64,000 bases of DNA, taken from Branchiostoma floridae (taxonomy: Eukaryota; Chordata; Leptocardii; Amphioxiformes; Branchiostomatidae). The notes under the pieces were generated by a model. It had not been told where the DNA came from and ran no database searches. It saw nothing but the letters and a program-made list of their open reading frames with translations. Of the stretch, positions 11,794 to 25,420 are shown piece by piece. The stretch spans positions 5,968,475 to 6,032,474 of the forward strand of contig NC_049995.1 in assembly GCF_000003815.2 (NCBI RefSeq), read 5' to 3'. The position numbers and the translations under genes were made by a program. Each line of letters opens with the position of its first letter. Position 1 is the stretch's first letter.

Positions 11794-14700
11794 ATGGCTG
11801 CCACAAACCAAGAAACCCACGCCAGGACAGATCAACCTCGGGCCTACCAAGACAAGAGCTACCTACACGGGTTTCTTGGAACTGTGAGTGACTTTCAGAA
11901 GACTGGGGTACTGCAGGATGTCGTCCTTCAAGTCGAAGGCCGATGGTTTCCCTGCCATCGCCTTGTTCTGTCCGCGGCCAGCCCCTACTTCATGGCCATG
12001 TTCACCAGGGGCATGGTGGAAAGTCGACAGACGAAGGTTGTTTTACAGGTGGGAATGAACTGCTTTTGATTCCAAAATACTGTGGCGAGAACGTATAAGT
12101 TCTTTCACAGAGTTGGCTACACATGCGACAGTAATTCTCTGTAATATGTCAAAGGCAAAGAACCCTGAGATGCAAGCAGTCTCGTCTCGTCCACCGTTAC
12201 TATTTTCCCGTTACCCTAGCATGTGTGGTCAAGTCTGTGAAAGAGCTTATTGTTTACAAAAACAATTTACGTTAAACTCTGCTTTAATCTGTCCCCCAAC
12301 TCCCTTCTTATAATTATTTACCTTCCTGGTAGAGGTTTTTGGTCGACTTTGTACTTCAGAAATTATTATGCTGTTTTCTTTAAGTTAGAAGTTAGAGTTG
12401 TATTATGTGCAAATGATGATAAACGCTATGTCGTTGGATTATTAGCATGGGATACTTTTTACATTTACATAATCAAACATTTCAGATTTGTGATATGTTT
12501 CCCTGTATACCACTGTACATGAATTCAAGATAATGGTATCTTATGTGGCAAAAGGTTGAGCATCCTTGCATTGTATTGTTTTGCAGGGTTTGGATGCAGA
12601 CATGTTTGGGGAGATCCTAAGTTATATCTACTCAGGAACCCTCCATGTGTCTATGGACACAGTGCAGCTCCTGTACCAGGCAGCCGACCTCCTCCAACTG
12701 GACTATGTGAGAGACACCTGCAGCAACTACATGGCTATGAACGTAGAGCGCTCCACCTGTGTGGACCTGTACATGTTTGCTGATGTCTTCTCTGTGAACG
12801 TTGTCCGGAAAGCCTGTCTACAGGAGATTGTTAGGCACTTTTCTGAGGTTAGTCTTCACATTATGGGTTACTTAGGCATGTATTCCAAATGACATGGCTG
12901 ATCCCGATCTTAGCATCACTCGAGTTTATTTGGATCCGGGAGTTTGTCCTAGGACAGGTCTTGATTGCAATCTGTACTAGTAGAATCGACGTTTGTCCTA
13001 GGATGGGTCCTGATTGCAGGTCTGTCCTAGGACAAACTCTGATCACGATCTGTCCTAGGACAATCGGCGACTGTCCTGAATCGCAATCTCTACTGTGACA
13101 TATTTATATGAATTCTGTTACATATGTATCTTGGTTTGAAAAGGTTCGGTGTGACAGGTCATTTCGTCTAATATAAAAAGCTACTGGTGTGCTGCATTTC
13201 TGTATAAATTGGCATACACATGTATAATTTTATACCTGAAAACAAGATTAGACTGAAAAAAGCTTGATGTAGTCTGTACTATGTACATCCTCAGCTTGCC
13301 TCCAGTAAGGAGTTTTGCAGCCTGAGTGTGAATCAGCTGACTGAGATCATCAGCAACGATGAGCTGGATGTTAAAGAGGAGACAATAGTGTGGGAGGCTG
13401 TGGTGAGATGGGTGCAGCACAGCAGGGAAGACAGGTGGGTGTATGTGTTTGGAAACACACATTTATTAATGCATAATCAGGTTTTAAACATGCAATGATA
13501 TTAATTGAGTAAGGCATTGCTATGATACTCTAAAAAACATTCTTCCCTGTACCTTACAGACTGCACCACCTACCCAGTATCCTCCCTCACATCCGCTTCA
13601 ACTTGCTGACCTCAGATGACACGGCAGCCATCTTGGATCACCCCCTGGTCAGGGAGGATGCTGGAAGTTTTAAAGTCATCAGGAAAGTAGTAAATGACAT
13701 TTCGTATCTGAGGAAGAGGTTCGGTATGGACACAATGGAAATGGCTCTACTTCTAAGTTTCAGGTTTGTACACTCTAGTGTCATGTCACAACAAAATGCT
13801 GAAAACTGTGTTTTTGCAATTTTGAAGTATTTTACTGTCATTCAACATTTTACTGTCATTCAACACAAAATTTTCTCACTTCGAATTATGTTTTTACAAT
13901 ATTTGCATGATTATATTGCACGATATTAGTTATACTTACGGTTTACAGACATTTGTACAATATACTTTGGGGAAGCAAATGAAATAAAAATCGTAATATC
14001 CTGCAGTTTAGTGTAATAACAATGAATTAGAATTGTTTGCCTCTCATCAGTACTTTTTAGTAAGCCTTGATGTTCGGTTCGGAACCAGCTGCCATGTTCA
14101 CTGTGACGTCATCGATGGAATAATCAACGTTTAATACAATTACCCGGAGTCAGTAATCAAAAATTGGATGTATGATATTGGATTGTGTGTCATGTTCAAT
14201 AACATCAGAAGAGTGTATATTTAGTGCAAATGTCTGTATTCATTGAATGTTACTAATATCATTGACGTCATTAAAAATATGTTGTATTCTGGTGTCATAA
14301 ACACTTTAAGACAACAGTACACATGCATTGTCTAGTCATAGATACTTACACCAGTCGTAAGTCTACTATGTGGACCGTTCTTTGCTTTTGTGCATTTTGA
14401 TAATCTGTAGAGCCTTTGCTGATAATTTTATGGTAAATTTAGCACATTTTTCTTTACTCTCCAGAAAGAAAGAGATTCTCTTCATGAACCCTCGTGAAGG
14501 AAAGTACATCCGCTGCAGTTACGGTCCTAAAGACCATGGTTATATCTCAGCCATGACAGCCACAAGCGATGACAACATCTACATGCTGGCTAGTGACTTA
14601 GAAGATTCTAGTAAGTTGTGCATGTTTAGGTACGAGCATCTGAAGAACGTGTGGGCACGTGTGTGTTCATTATCTGCGTTCATGAAGCCTGGAAATCATT

Positions 14701-15365
14701 GGCTTGGCTACAAAGAGCACCTTGTTGAAGTTGATCAGTGTCTATACTACATTGGCTTGGTACAGAGAAGAAGCGATTCCTTTATATGGATGAGAAAGTA
14801 CAACCAGCAGAAGGACCAATGGCAGGTCTGTAACGGGCTGTATCTTGATGCAGATCTAGATGCATTCCATGGTGCAGTAGTGCCCTGTGGTCCACACCTC
14901 TATTTCATCACCAAGTTAAGACTGTATCGCTACGACCCGAGCCGAGACCTATGGGTACAGAGGACCCCGACGACAAAATGTGGTCTTTCACCCTCGACAG
15001 CCGTCGCCATGGGAACAGAGATCTTCTGCACGGATGCTCTGTTTACCAAGACTATGGTGTATGACACATGGGCAGACAACTGGCAGCAACTGCAAGGCTG
15101 GTCAGCTCCAGAATCGCCCCCTCCCCGGGCCTCTAGATTCTTCGTATTGGAGAACAAGCTGCACATCTTGTTAGAAACCCACGGCACTGGCAACGTTACT
15201 GCCACTGACGGTGCAGCTTTGCGCTATCTCGTGTATGTGTATGACAGGTCTGCTAATGCCTGGAGAGATCTGAAGGCTACCATACCTGGCAATGATTACG
15301 TGGTGTGTGGTTCCATGTGTCTTGTGGCACCACATATGTACCGCCCACATTTGGATGAGCTGTAA
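11794..15365 (+). CDS. BTB-BACK-kelch (KLHL-like) protein, five exons
   Basis: Coding exons are 11794-12048, 12587-12847, 13295-13434, 13560-13763 and 14465-15365. All junctions are GT-AG and phases match, giving 586 aa. The BTB domain (about residues 25-135) has the typical HRLVLSAASPYFMAMF segment. The BACK domain follows, with LTEII..DEL and WEAVVRWVQH. The last exon encodes the whole beta-propeller, with kelch-type pairs such as YDPSRDLW, VYDTWADNW and VYVYDRSANAW. KLHL proteins usually act as substrate adaptors of CUL3 ubiquitin ligases; that role is inferred here. The start is the first ATG after an acceptor at 11767-11768 (CCTACCCTTTTATACAG), which implies a 5'UTR intron; its context is AACATGG. 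A close tandem paralog starts at 17093. Exon 1 is the intact counterpart of the exon disrupted in that paralog. Confidence 0.88.
12925..13085. repeat. Intronic minisatellite with palindromic TGTCCTAGGACA
   Basis: Four to five irregular units of about 30-45 bp recur in intron 2 of the KLHL-like gene. Each has TGTCCTAGGACA or a one-to-two-base variant, followed by a TGATTGCAATC-like segment. The 12-bp core is a perfect palindrome. Confidence 0.6.
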
Positions 15366-17092
15366 TGATTCACGTAGAGGTTTGAATGCACCAAACTACG
15401 ATGAATTAGCTGTCGAAGATGATTTACTTTCATAGTACGTTTTTGATGAACCGAGAGTACAAAATGTGTAGGTGTTGAGTTCACGAGAAAATAGTAGTTG
15501 TGTTTTCTCTTCAGTTAGTTGTTTGTATGAGCATGAATTGACCTGTCATAGTTGGATTCGGCAGGACAGGACTGTTAAATGATCGATATGTCTTGGTACA
15601 ATTCTTTTTTTTTATTGAATGCCCAGACTGTTAATAGTACTGCACTAATTCTTTGATGTTAATCTGAAATTGGTGCTTGTTTCAGCATACAAAGGTATTT
15701 TTTTGCTTCAAACCTGTATTGGTTTTGGGTTAGACATTAGGAAGAATGTTAACGTTAAGAAGGAAATGGAATGTCCTGTCATGACACACCTAATGTACTG
15801 TAAGTGCCTTAAGTTAAAGATTTCAGGACTTCTTTTTTTGCAGTTGAGAGAAAACAGATTCACGATTTGATTTTTTTATCAAGTGTAGATGGCCAAAAAA
15901 CAGTACAAGTATTTTTGCTGTTGTGTTCAGTTTACGTTGAACATGTCACCGCAATAGCTACAAACAGTAAACTTCTGAAAAACTTAAACATTTTGCGTCT
16001 TAAATCTTTATACCAAGGCTGTTGCCTTTATGAATTATTCCAATTCTCTTTCAACTGACCTTTGATTACTAATTTTATTATAACCCATATATACAATTTT
16101 AGACATATTTCCATTGATTTGATGGTTTATCAATCTCATTGCACTATATATAATTTTAAAGCTTATTTTGTATCCTCATGATGCTTAATACGCATTTAGC
16201 ACAGTATACTCATGCATGCATTCGTGCATTTTGTCAATGACACATCGATCCTCTCTACCATTTAATAGAAATAGTTCTTCCTTAAATTCGCCTTGTATAG
16301 GATAGTACTTTGTACATCTAAAGCTAAATATGTTTCTTTATAAAGGCTGTTTTTCTATGAATGACCTGATCATTGCGTCTTAAAACACTCTTGAACGTTT
16401 ATTACTAGACAAGAGCCTTTCTTGAGAATACATGTACTGTTCATTCACTCAAACCCAGAATGAAGATATAACAGTTAGATATCAATACCTGTAAATAACA
16501 CGTTGGCTACTTGTGCATGAAAATCAGTCTTCAGTGAATCTGAATGAATCATACTATTGTACATAATTCAACCAACATTACAATAAACTCATCAACAACT
16601 TCATGTGTGATTCTCTTTTATTAACTGAATGCTGCTGTTTCAAAAAAAAGTTGCTAGAACATAAATGACGAAGACGTAGCTACAGATCGTAACAGATGTA
16701 ATATCAATTGAGGTTGCTATGATGTTTCCTGGTAAGATATAAACAGGGGGATCGACAACTTTGGATTTCTCTACAAGTAACATATCCGACTAACCCACAA
16801 GCACATAACAGAATCTTCAAACCTCTATATGGTAACCTTTGGAACATATTTTCACTACAATATTAAAAGTGATGTCGGTTATTACATAATATGGTAGGAA
16901 CCTGTCTCTTTCAAGATATGATAGTAGCATCCGTACTGCTACGTTATGCGGGTAATCAGTGTTTGCCTTTCTACAATTTGACGCTGAGGTCATACCACCT
17001 TTGCGACAAAAAATGACCACCGTACTTACTGCTACATTATGTGTGTAATCAGTAAGTGCCATTTGACCTGAGGTCATACCATCATCATCAAC
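15366..17092. other. Intergenic between the tandem KLHL-like genes
   Basis: It holds the 3'UTR of the upstream gene and the 5' flank of the downstream copy. A candidate polyadenylation signal is at 16582-16587. Nothing else was recognised; the open frames here lack domains. Confidence 0.4.
16582..16587 (+). terminator. Candidate polyadenylation signal AATAAA
   Basis: A consensus AATAAA lies about 1.2 kb after the stop of the first KLHL-like gene, within an AT-rich region. It is the best-looking site in the gap, but its use is unproven. Confidence 0.3.
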
Positions 17093-17323
17093 ATGGCTGC
17101 CGCTGACCAAGAAACCCACACTATCGCAGTTCGTCCTCGTTGCTACCAAGACGAGAGCTATCTGCACGGGTTTCTTGGGACTGTGGGAGACTTACAGAAG
17201 ACTGGGGTACTGCAGGATGTCGTCCTTGAAGTCGAGGGCCAGAGGTTTCCCTGCCATCGGCTTGTTCTGTCCGCGGCAAGCCCTGTTGGACGCCCGTTTG
17301 AGGCACTTGACATGGTCACGTAA
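17093..17323 (+). CDS. Truncated BTB fragment reading into the inserted element
   Basis: This is the 5' part of the split exon. 64 residues of KLHL N-terminus and BTB (ending LVLSAASP) are followed by 12 residues from the element's left terminus, then a stop. The fragment lacks the second half of BTB, BACK and kelch, so it is unlikely to form a working adaptor. Confidence 0.75.
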   Translation: MAAADQETHTIAVRPRCYQDESYLHGFLGTVGDLQKTGVLQDVVLEVEGQRFPCHRLVLSAASPVGRPFEALDMVT

Positions 17324-17400
17324 AAAAAAGATTAAAAAATTGCGGTGGGCTAAATCAGGCTGTCAAAGGTGTCCTCGTAATCCCCACGAGTTGTTCTATC
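17284..17400 (+). repeat. Left terminal inverted repeat of the giant element
   Basis: It matches the reverse complement of 28828-28944 with about six mismatches. Beyond this point similarity is patchy: ATGGGGGTTTC and CCGGGTC words recur on both sides. Confidence 0.88.
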
Positions 17401-17884
17401 TGCCTTGTGAATCTCAAGCGATGGACTTTTACGAGAAAGTATATATTTGATGTCAAAGTTGACCGATTTTCGACAGCTTTTTCCTATGGTTTCGCCATTG
17501 TTTTCAAGCCGAAATACGCACCGTATGGGGGTTTCGGGGTGTCCGCTTAGTGGGCGAGGTTCAACTGTTTCCGGGTCACGCTATACCGTTGCGGCAGTCA
17601 CTCGGGACCTCACTCGGTAGTGTACACAAGTACTTTTGATGGTGCTGTCAGCGTTTTATCACGTTACGAAGTAATATTGAAATGTCTTTGAAGTATAAGA
17701 CAGCACTATGATCTGTAAGGTGTTATTCCAATAGGTTGCGTCGTGGGTAAAGTGAACTGTAGGTAACGTTACCCGACGAAGGCTTTTTGCATCTGACTGT
17801 TAACTGTTGCATATTAGATACATTGCTCGCGCCTGACTAAGGGATTAACTAAGATTAGAACAGTATATAGCTAATCAATAGCGA

Positions 17885-20800
17885 ATAACGTTCAGAAGAG
17901 AAACTGTGCCAATTTGAATGACACAAAAAATAGCGCCGTAAGAATTGTAACGTTATATAGCTAACTTGTAGCGGAAAACGTGTTCAGAAGACAAACTGTG
18001 TCAATTTGAATGACACATCTAAAGTACCGTTGTGCGCTGCATTAAGTGTATATAGCTAACTAATAGCGAAAAACGTGTTCAGAAGAGAAACTGTCAATTT
18101 GAATGACACACTCACAGAACAGTAAGAACTATAACGTTATGTAGCTACGTATACATGTAATAGCGCAAAACGTGTTCAGAAGACAAACAGTGTCAATTTG
18201 AATGACACACTTGCAGATAGCGCAATAAGAACTGTACATAGCTAACTCATAGCGGAAAAAGCGTTCAGGAGACAAACTGTCAATTTGAATGACACACTTA
18301 CAGGTAGCGCAATAAGAAATGTATATAGCTAACTCATAGCGAAGTGTAACGTGATCAGAAGACAAACTGTGTCAATTTGAATGACACACTTGCAGATAGC
18401 GCAATAAGAACTGTATATAGCAAACTAATAGCGGAAAAAGCGTTCAGGAGACAAACTGTGTCAATTTGAATGACACACTTGCAGATAGCGCAATAAGATC
18501 TGTATATAGCAAACTAATAGCGGAAAAAGCGTTCAGAAGACAAACTGTGTCAATTTGAATGACACACTTGCAGATAGCGCAATAAGAACTGTATATAGCA
18601 AACTAATAGCGGAAAAAGTGTTCAGAAGACAAACTGTGTCAATTTGAATGACACACTTGCAGATAGCGCAATAAGAAATGTACATAGCTAACTCATAGCG
18701 AAGTGTAACGTGTTCAGAAGACAAACTGTGTCAATTTGAATGACACACTTGCAGATAGCGCAATAAGAACTGTATATAGCAAACTAATAGCGGAAAAAGT
18801 GTTCAGGAGACAAACTGTGTCAATTTGAATGACACACTTACAGGTAGCGCAATAAGAACTGTATATAGCAAACTAATAGCGGAAAAAGTGCTCAGGAGAC
18901 AAACTGTGTCAATTTGAATGACACACTTGCAGATAGCGCAATAAGAACTGTATATAGCAAACTAATAGCGGAAAAAGTGTTCAGGAGACAAACTGTGTCA
19001 ATTTGAATGACACACTTGCAGATAGCGCAATAAGATCTGTATATAGCAAACTAATAGCGGAAAAAGTGTTCAGGAGACAAACTGTCAATTTGAATGACAC
19101 ACTGGCAGATAGCGCAATAAGAACTGTATATAGCAAACTAATAGCGGAAAAAGTGATCAGAAGACAAACTGTGTCAATTTGAATGACACACTTGCAGATA
19201 GCGCAATAAGAAATGCACATAGCTAACTCATAGCGAAGTGTAACGTGATCAGAAGACAAACTGTCAATTTGAATGACACACTTGCAGATAGCGCAATAAG
19301 AACTGTATATAGTAAACTAATAGCGGAAAAAGTGTTCAGGAGACAAACTGTCAATTTGAATGACACACTGGCAGATAGCGCAATAAGAACTGTATATACC
19401 AAACTAATAGCGGAAAAAGTGTTCAGGAGACAAACTGTGTCAATTTGAATGACACACTTGCAGATAGCGCAATAAGAACAGTTTATAGCAAACTAATAGC
19501 GGAAAAAGTGTTCAGAAGACAAACTGTGTCAATTTGAATGACACACTTGCAGATAGCGCAATAAGAACAGTTTATAGCAAACTAATAGCGGAAAAAGTGT
19601 TCAGAAGACAAACTGTGTCAATTTGAATGACACACTTGCAGATAGCGCAATAAGAAATGTACATAGCTAACTCATAGCGAAGTGTTACGTGTTCAGAAGA
19701 CAAACTGTGTCAATTTGAATGACACACTTGCAGATAGCGCAATAAGAACTGTATATAGTAAACTAATAGCGGAAAAAGTGTTCAGGAGACAAACTGTGTC
19801 AATTTGAATGACACACTTGCAGATAGCGCAATAAGAAATGTATATAGCAAACTAATAGCAGAAAAAGCGTTCAGGAGACAAACTGTGTCAATTTGAATGA
19901 CACACTTGCAGATAGCGCAATAAGAACTGTATATAGCAAACTAATAGCTGAAAAAGTGTTCAGGAGACAAACTGTGTCAATTTGAATGACACACTTGCAG
20001 ATAGCGCAATAAGAACTGTATATAGCAAACTAATAGCGGAAAAAGCGTTCAGGAGACAAACTGTGTCAATTTGAATGACACACTTGCAGATAGCGCAATA
20101 AGAACTGTATATAGCAAACTAATAGCGGAAAAAGTGTTCAGGAGACAAACTGTGTCAATTTGAATGACACACTTGCAGATAGCGCAATAAGATCTGTATA
20201 TAGCACACTAATAGCGGAAAAAGTGTTCCAGAGACAAACTGTGCATTTGAATGACACACTGGCAGATAGCGCAATAAGAAATGTCATAGCTAACGCATAG
20301 CGAAGTGTAACGTGTTCAGAAGACAAACTGTGTCAATTTGAATGACACACNNNNNNNNNNNNNNNNNNNNNNNNNNNNNNNNNNNNNNNNNNNNNNNNNN
20401 NNNNNNNNNNNNNNNNNNNNNNNNNNNNNNNNNNNNNNNNNNNNNNNNNNNNNNNNNNNNNNNNNNNNNNNNNNNNNNNNNNNNNNNNNNNNNNNNNNNN
20501 NNNNNNNNNNNNNNNNNNNNNNNNNNNNNNNNNNNNNNNNNNNNNNNNNNNNNNNNNNNNNNNNNNNNNNNNNNNNNNNNNNNNNNNNNNNNNNNNNNNN
20601 NNNNNNNNNNNNNNNNNNNNNNNNNNNNNNNNNNNNNNNNNNNNNNNNNNNNNNNNNNNNNNNNNNNNNNNNNNNNNNNNNNNNNNNNNNNNNNNNNNNN
20701 NNNNNNNNNNNNNNNNNNNNNNNNNNNNNNNNNNNNNNNNNNNNNNNNNNNNNNNNNNNNNNNNNNNNNNNNNNNNNNNNNNNNNNNNNNNNNNNNNNNN

Positions 20801-23800
20801 NNNNNNNNNNNNNNNNNNNNNNNNNNNNNNNNNNNNNNNNNNNNNNNNNNNNNNNNNNNNNNNNNNNNNNNNNNNNNNNNNNNNNNNNNNNNNNNNNNNN
20901 NNNNNNNNNNNNNNNNNNNNNNNNNNNNNNNNNNNNNNNNNNNNNNNNNNNNNNNNNNNNNNNNNNNNNNNNNNNNNNNNNNNNNNNNNNNNNGCGCAAT
21001 AAGAAATAAGAAATGTATATAGCAAACTAATAGCGGAAAAAGCGTTCAGGAGACAAACTGTGTCAATTTGAATGACACACTTGCAGATAGCGCAATAAGA
21101 ACTGTATATAGCAAACTAATAGCTGAAAAAGTGTTCAGAAGACAAACTGTGTCAATTTGAATGACACACTTGCAGATAGCGCAATAAGAACTGTATATAC
21201 CAAACTAATAGCGGAAAAAGTGTTCAGGAGACAAACTGTGTCAATTTGAAGGACACACTTGCAGATAGCGCAATAAGAACAGTTTATAGCAAACTAATAG
21301 CGGAAAAAGTGTTCAGAAGACACACTGTGTCAATTTGAATGACACACTTGCAGATAGCGCAATAAGAAAGGTACATAGCTAACTCATAGCGAAGTGTTAC
21401 GTGTTCAGAAGACAAACTGTGTCAATTTGAATGACACACTTGCAGATAGCGCAATAAGAACTGTATATAGCAAACTAATAGCAAAAAAGCGTTCAGGAGA
21501 CAAACTGTGTCAATTTGAATGACACACTTGCAGATAGCGCAATAAGAACTGTATATAGCAAACTAATAGCAGAAAAAGTGTTCAGGAGACAATTTGTGTC
21601 AATTTGAATGACACACTTGCAGATAGCGCAATAAGAAATGTATATAGCAAACTAATAGCTGAAAAAGTGTTCAGGAGACAAACTGTGTCAATTTGAATGA
21701 CACACTTGCAGATAGCGCAATAAGAACTGTATATAGCAAACTAATAGCGGAAAAAGCATTCAGGAGACAAACTGTGTCAATTTGAATGACACACTTGCAG
21801 ATAGCGCAATAAGAAATGTATATAGCAAACTAATAGCGGAAAAAGTGTTCAGGAGACAAACTGTCAATTTGAATGACACACTGGCAGATAGCGCAATAAG
21901 AACTGTATATAGCAAACTAATAGCGGAAAAAGTGATCAGAAGACAAACTGTGTCAATTTGAATGACACACTTGCAGATAGCGCAATAAGAACTGTATATA
22001 GTAAACTAATAGCGGAAAAAGTGTTCAGGAGACAAACTGTGTCAATTTGAATGACACACTTGCAGATAGCGCAATAAGAACTGTACATAGCTAACTCATA
22101 GCGGAAAAAGCGTTCAGGAGACAAACTGTGTCAATTTGAATGGCACACTTACAGGTAGCGCAATAAGAAATGTATATAGCAAACTAATAGCGGAAAAAGT
22201 GTTCAGAAGACAAACTGTGTCAATTTGAATGACACACTGGCAGATAGCGCAATAAGATCTGTATATACCAAACTAATAGCGGAAAAAGTGTTCAGGAGAC
22301 AAACTGTGTCAATTTGAATTACACACTTGCAGATAGCGCAATAAGAACAGTTTATAGCAAACTAATAGCGGAAAAAGTGTTCAGAAGACACACTGTGTCA
22401 ATTTGAATGACACACTTGCAGATAGCGCAATAAGAAATGTACATAGCTAACTCATAGCGAAGTGTTACGTGTTCAGAAGACAAACTGTGTCAATTTGAAT
22501 GACACACTTGCAGATAGCGCAATAAGAAATGTACATAGCTAACTCATAGCGAAGTGTTACGTGTTCAGAAGACAAACTGTGTCAATTTGAATGACACACT
22601 TGCAGATAGCGCAATAAGAACTGTATATAGCAGACTAATAGCGGAAAAAGTGATCAGAAGACAACTGTGTCAATTTGAATGACACACTTGCAGATAGCGC
22701 AATAAGAACTGTATATAGTAAACTAATAGCGGAAAAAGTGTTCAGGAGACAAACTGTGTCAATTTGAATGACACACTTGCAGATAGCGCAATAAGAACTG
22801 TACATAGCTAACTCATAGCGGAAAAAGCGTTCAGGAGACAAACTGTGTCAATTTGAATGGCACACTTACAGGTAGCGCAATAAGAAATGTATATAGCTAA
22901 CTCATAGCGAAGTGTAACGTGATCAGAAGACAAACTGTGTCAATTTGAATGACACACTTGCAGATAGCGCAATAAGAACTGTACATAGCTAACTCATAGC
23001 GGAAAAAGCGTTCAGGAGACAAACTGTGTCAATTTGAATGACACACTTGCAGATAGCGCAATAAGAACTGTATATAGCAAACTAATAGCGGAAAAAGTGT
23101 TCAGAAGACTAACTGTGTCAATTTGAAACACACTTACAGGTAGCGCAATAAGAAATGTACATAGCTAACTAATAGCGAAGTGTAACGCGTTCAGTTGACA
23201 AACTGTGTCAATTTGAATGACACACTTGCAGATAGCGCAATAAGAACTGTATATAGCAAACTAATAGCGGAAAAAGTGTTCAGGAGACAAACTGTGTCAA
23301 TTGAATGACGCATTTATAGAACAGCGATGTATGTAAGAACTGTATATATCAAACTTAAAGCAAAAAACGTGTTCAGAAGACTACCTGTGTCAATATGACA
23401 CATTATAGAACAAAGCTGTTAGAACTGTATATAGCAAACTAATAGCGAAAAACGTGTTCAGGGGACAAACTGTGTCAATTTGAATGGTACACTTGCAGAA
23501 TAGCGCCGTAAGAACTGTATATACATGTAACGTTAGCTAGCTTAAAGCAGAAAGCGTGTTCAAGAGACAAACTGTGTCAATTTTAATGACACACAGAATA
23601 GCGCCAAAAAACTGTATATAGCTAACTTAAAGCATAAAGTGAGTTCAGAAGACTACCTGTGTCAATTTGAATGACACACCTATAGAATAAGCACTGTTAC
23701 AACATGTATATATATTTAACTAACAACGCAACGTGTTCAAGAGACAAACTGTGTCAATTTGAATGACACATTATAGAACAGTGCTGTAAGAACTTTATAT

Positions 23801-24140
23801 AGCAAACTAATAGCGAAAGACGTGTTCAGGAGACAAGCTGTGTCAATTTGAATGGCACACTGACAGAATAGCGCCGTTAAAACAGTATATAACTAACTTA
23901 AAGCGAAAAGTGTATTCAGTAGACTACCTGTGTCAATTTGAATGACAGATTTATAGAAAAGTGCTGTAAGAACTGTATATAGCGGATAACGTGTTCAGGG
24001 GACAAACTGTGTCAATTTGCATGACATACTCACATTATAGCGCCGTAAAAACAGTACATAGCTATCCAATTAAAAAAAAACGTGTTTAGGATACAAAATG
24101 TGTCTATGTGAATGACACATTCATAGAACAGCGAGGTAGA
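17885..24140 (+). repeat. Satellite array, left arm (89-bp unit)
   Basis: Tandem units have a period of 89 bp; for example, CAATTTGAATGACACAC starts at 18373, 18462, 18551 and 18640. A few units lack four bases (GTGT). Each unit carries TGTGTCA and TGACACA separated by seven bases, a potential small hairpin, followed by GATAGCGCAATAAGAACTGT. Two variants alternate: one with CAAACTAATAGCGGAAAAAG and one with CTAACTCATAGCGAAGTG. Units are highly uniform from about 18130 to 23330 and diverged at both edges. From span and period there are about 50 visible units, not individually counted. The array contains an assembly gap. Confidence 0.92.
20351..20993. other. Assembly gap (run of N)
   Basis: 643 N bases interrupt the satellite array. 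The array continues in register type on both sides, so the gap is most likely more of the same satellite, and its stated size may be arbitrary. Confidence 0.97.
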
Positions 24141-25420
24141 TTTATTTTGACGAAAGCTTGCTCTAACAAAAACTTTTTCAATCGGATGATCATACTATTT
24201 GATTATCGCTTTACTTTACTTGTTTGTCATATGAATTGACACAGTTGCCCTCCTAACGAAGTTTTCTGTTGTAAAATGGTTATATGCAGTTCTTACAGCG
24301 CTTTTCTTTAGGTGTGTCATACAAACTGACACAGTTTTGTGTCCTGAACACATTAGCCGTTAAGATTTAGTCATACATTTGTATACTATACGTTCGGCGC
24401 TATTCTACAAATGTATCGAAACAAATCGACACAGCTGTGCTTTTGACTACGTTTTCATCAATAAAGTTGTTAGGTACAGCCCAAAGTACACTTTTTACCA
24501 GTGTGTCATATAAATTGACACAAATTCTTTACTGTCCAACTTTTTCCGTGATCAATTTTACACACGTTAAACAGCGCTTTTCTAATTGTGGGTGATATAG
24601 ATTGACACAGTTGTCCCCCGGAAAAACGTTTTCCATTTTTAAGACACGGTTCAAACATCGCTTACAAAGGTGTCAGACAAATTCACGCAATTTCCCTCCT
24701 GAAAAAGTCGTCCGCCATCAAGACAATTTTACACTGATTTCACATCGTGTTTCATAGCGTGTCATATGAAATAACAGTTGTCCTCCTGACAAGGTTTTCT
24801 GTCATTTGATACAGTTGTCGTCCTGACCGTGAGGGTTTTCCGTTTTGTGAAATTTCAATAAGTTTTAAAAAACTTGTTAATTGACACAGTTGTCGTCCCG
24901 ACCAAGTCTTCCATCAGTTAAATACTGTTTAATCATCGCACTAGTGTGCCATACTATCAGTGACAGTTGTCCACCAAAGTTTCCGTCATGAGGCAGTTTT
25001 ATACTGTTTAACACTCGGTTATTAATTGCAAAGCCGTCCTCCTGACAAAGTTTTCTGTTATAAACTATTGTGTCAATTAATGTGACAAACTAGCAAACTG
25101 AATAGATATGCCTAAATCGTATAATCATTCGATTGAAAAAGTTTTCGGCAGAGCGAGTTTTCCGTCATAAGATAGTTATTATGCGTTTCAAAAGTGTGTC
25201 ATATGATTGACACAGTTTTCAGCTCAGACAGCGCAGTACTAGATTTGACAGTTTACTTGAACAAGTTAGTATTTGAGTTACTTTAAACCCTACCATGGTC
25301 CAAACTCCAGTAATCAGTTGTTAATTGATATGAAATAACCGCATCTAAAGTCATATATATTCGAAGGAACGCCATTTAGTTCGTAAGAAGGGACCTTAGA
25401 ACTTGTCTGACACACTTGCA
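24141..25420. repeat. Diverged centre between the two satellite arms
   Basis: Widely spaced, decayed satellite words (GTGTCAT...TTGACACAG) appear here in the inverted orientation. No protein-coding frame is seen. A short segment at about 25370-25410 (TTAGTTCGTAAGAAGGGACC) resembles 28430-28460 at the outer end of the right arm. This suggests past duplication or rearrangement inside the element. Confidence 0.6.

Noticed and set aside
20316-21025. Long open frames across the gap
   Set aside because: They consist almost wholly of undetermined residues from the N run.
18129-22841. Short proteins encoded by satellite units
   Set aside because: Their repeated peptides simply translate the 89-bp unit. 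No start context or splice signals, and frames vary with unit length.
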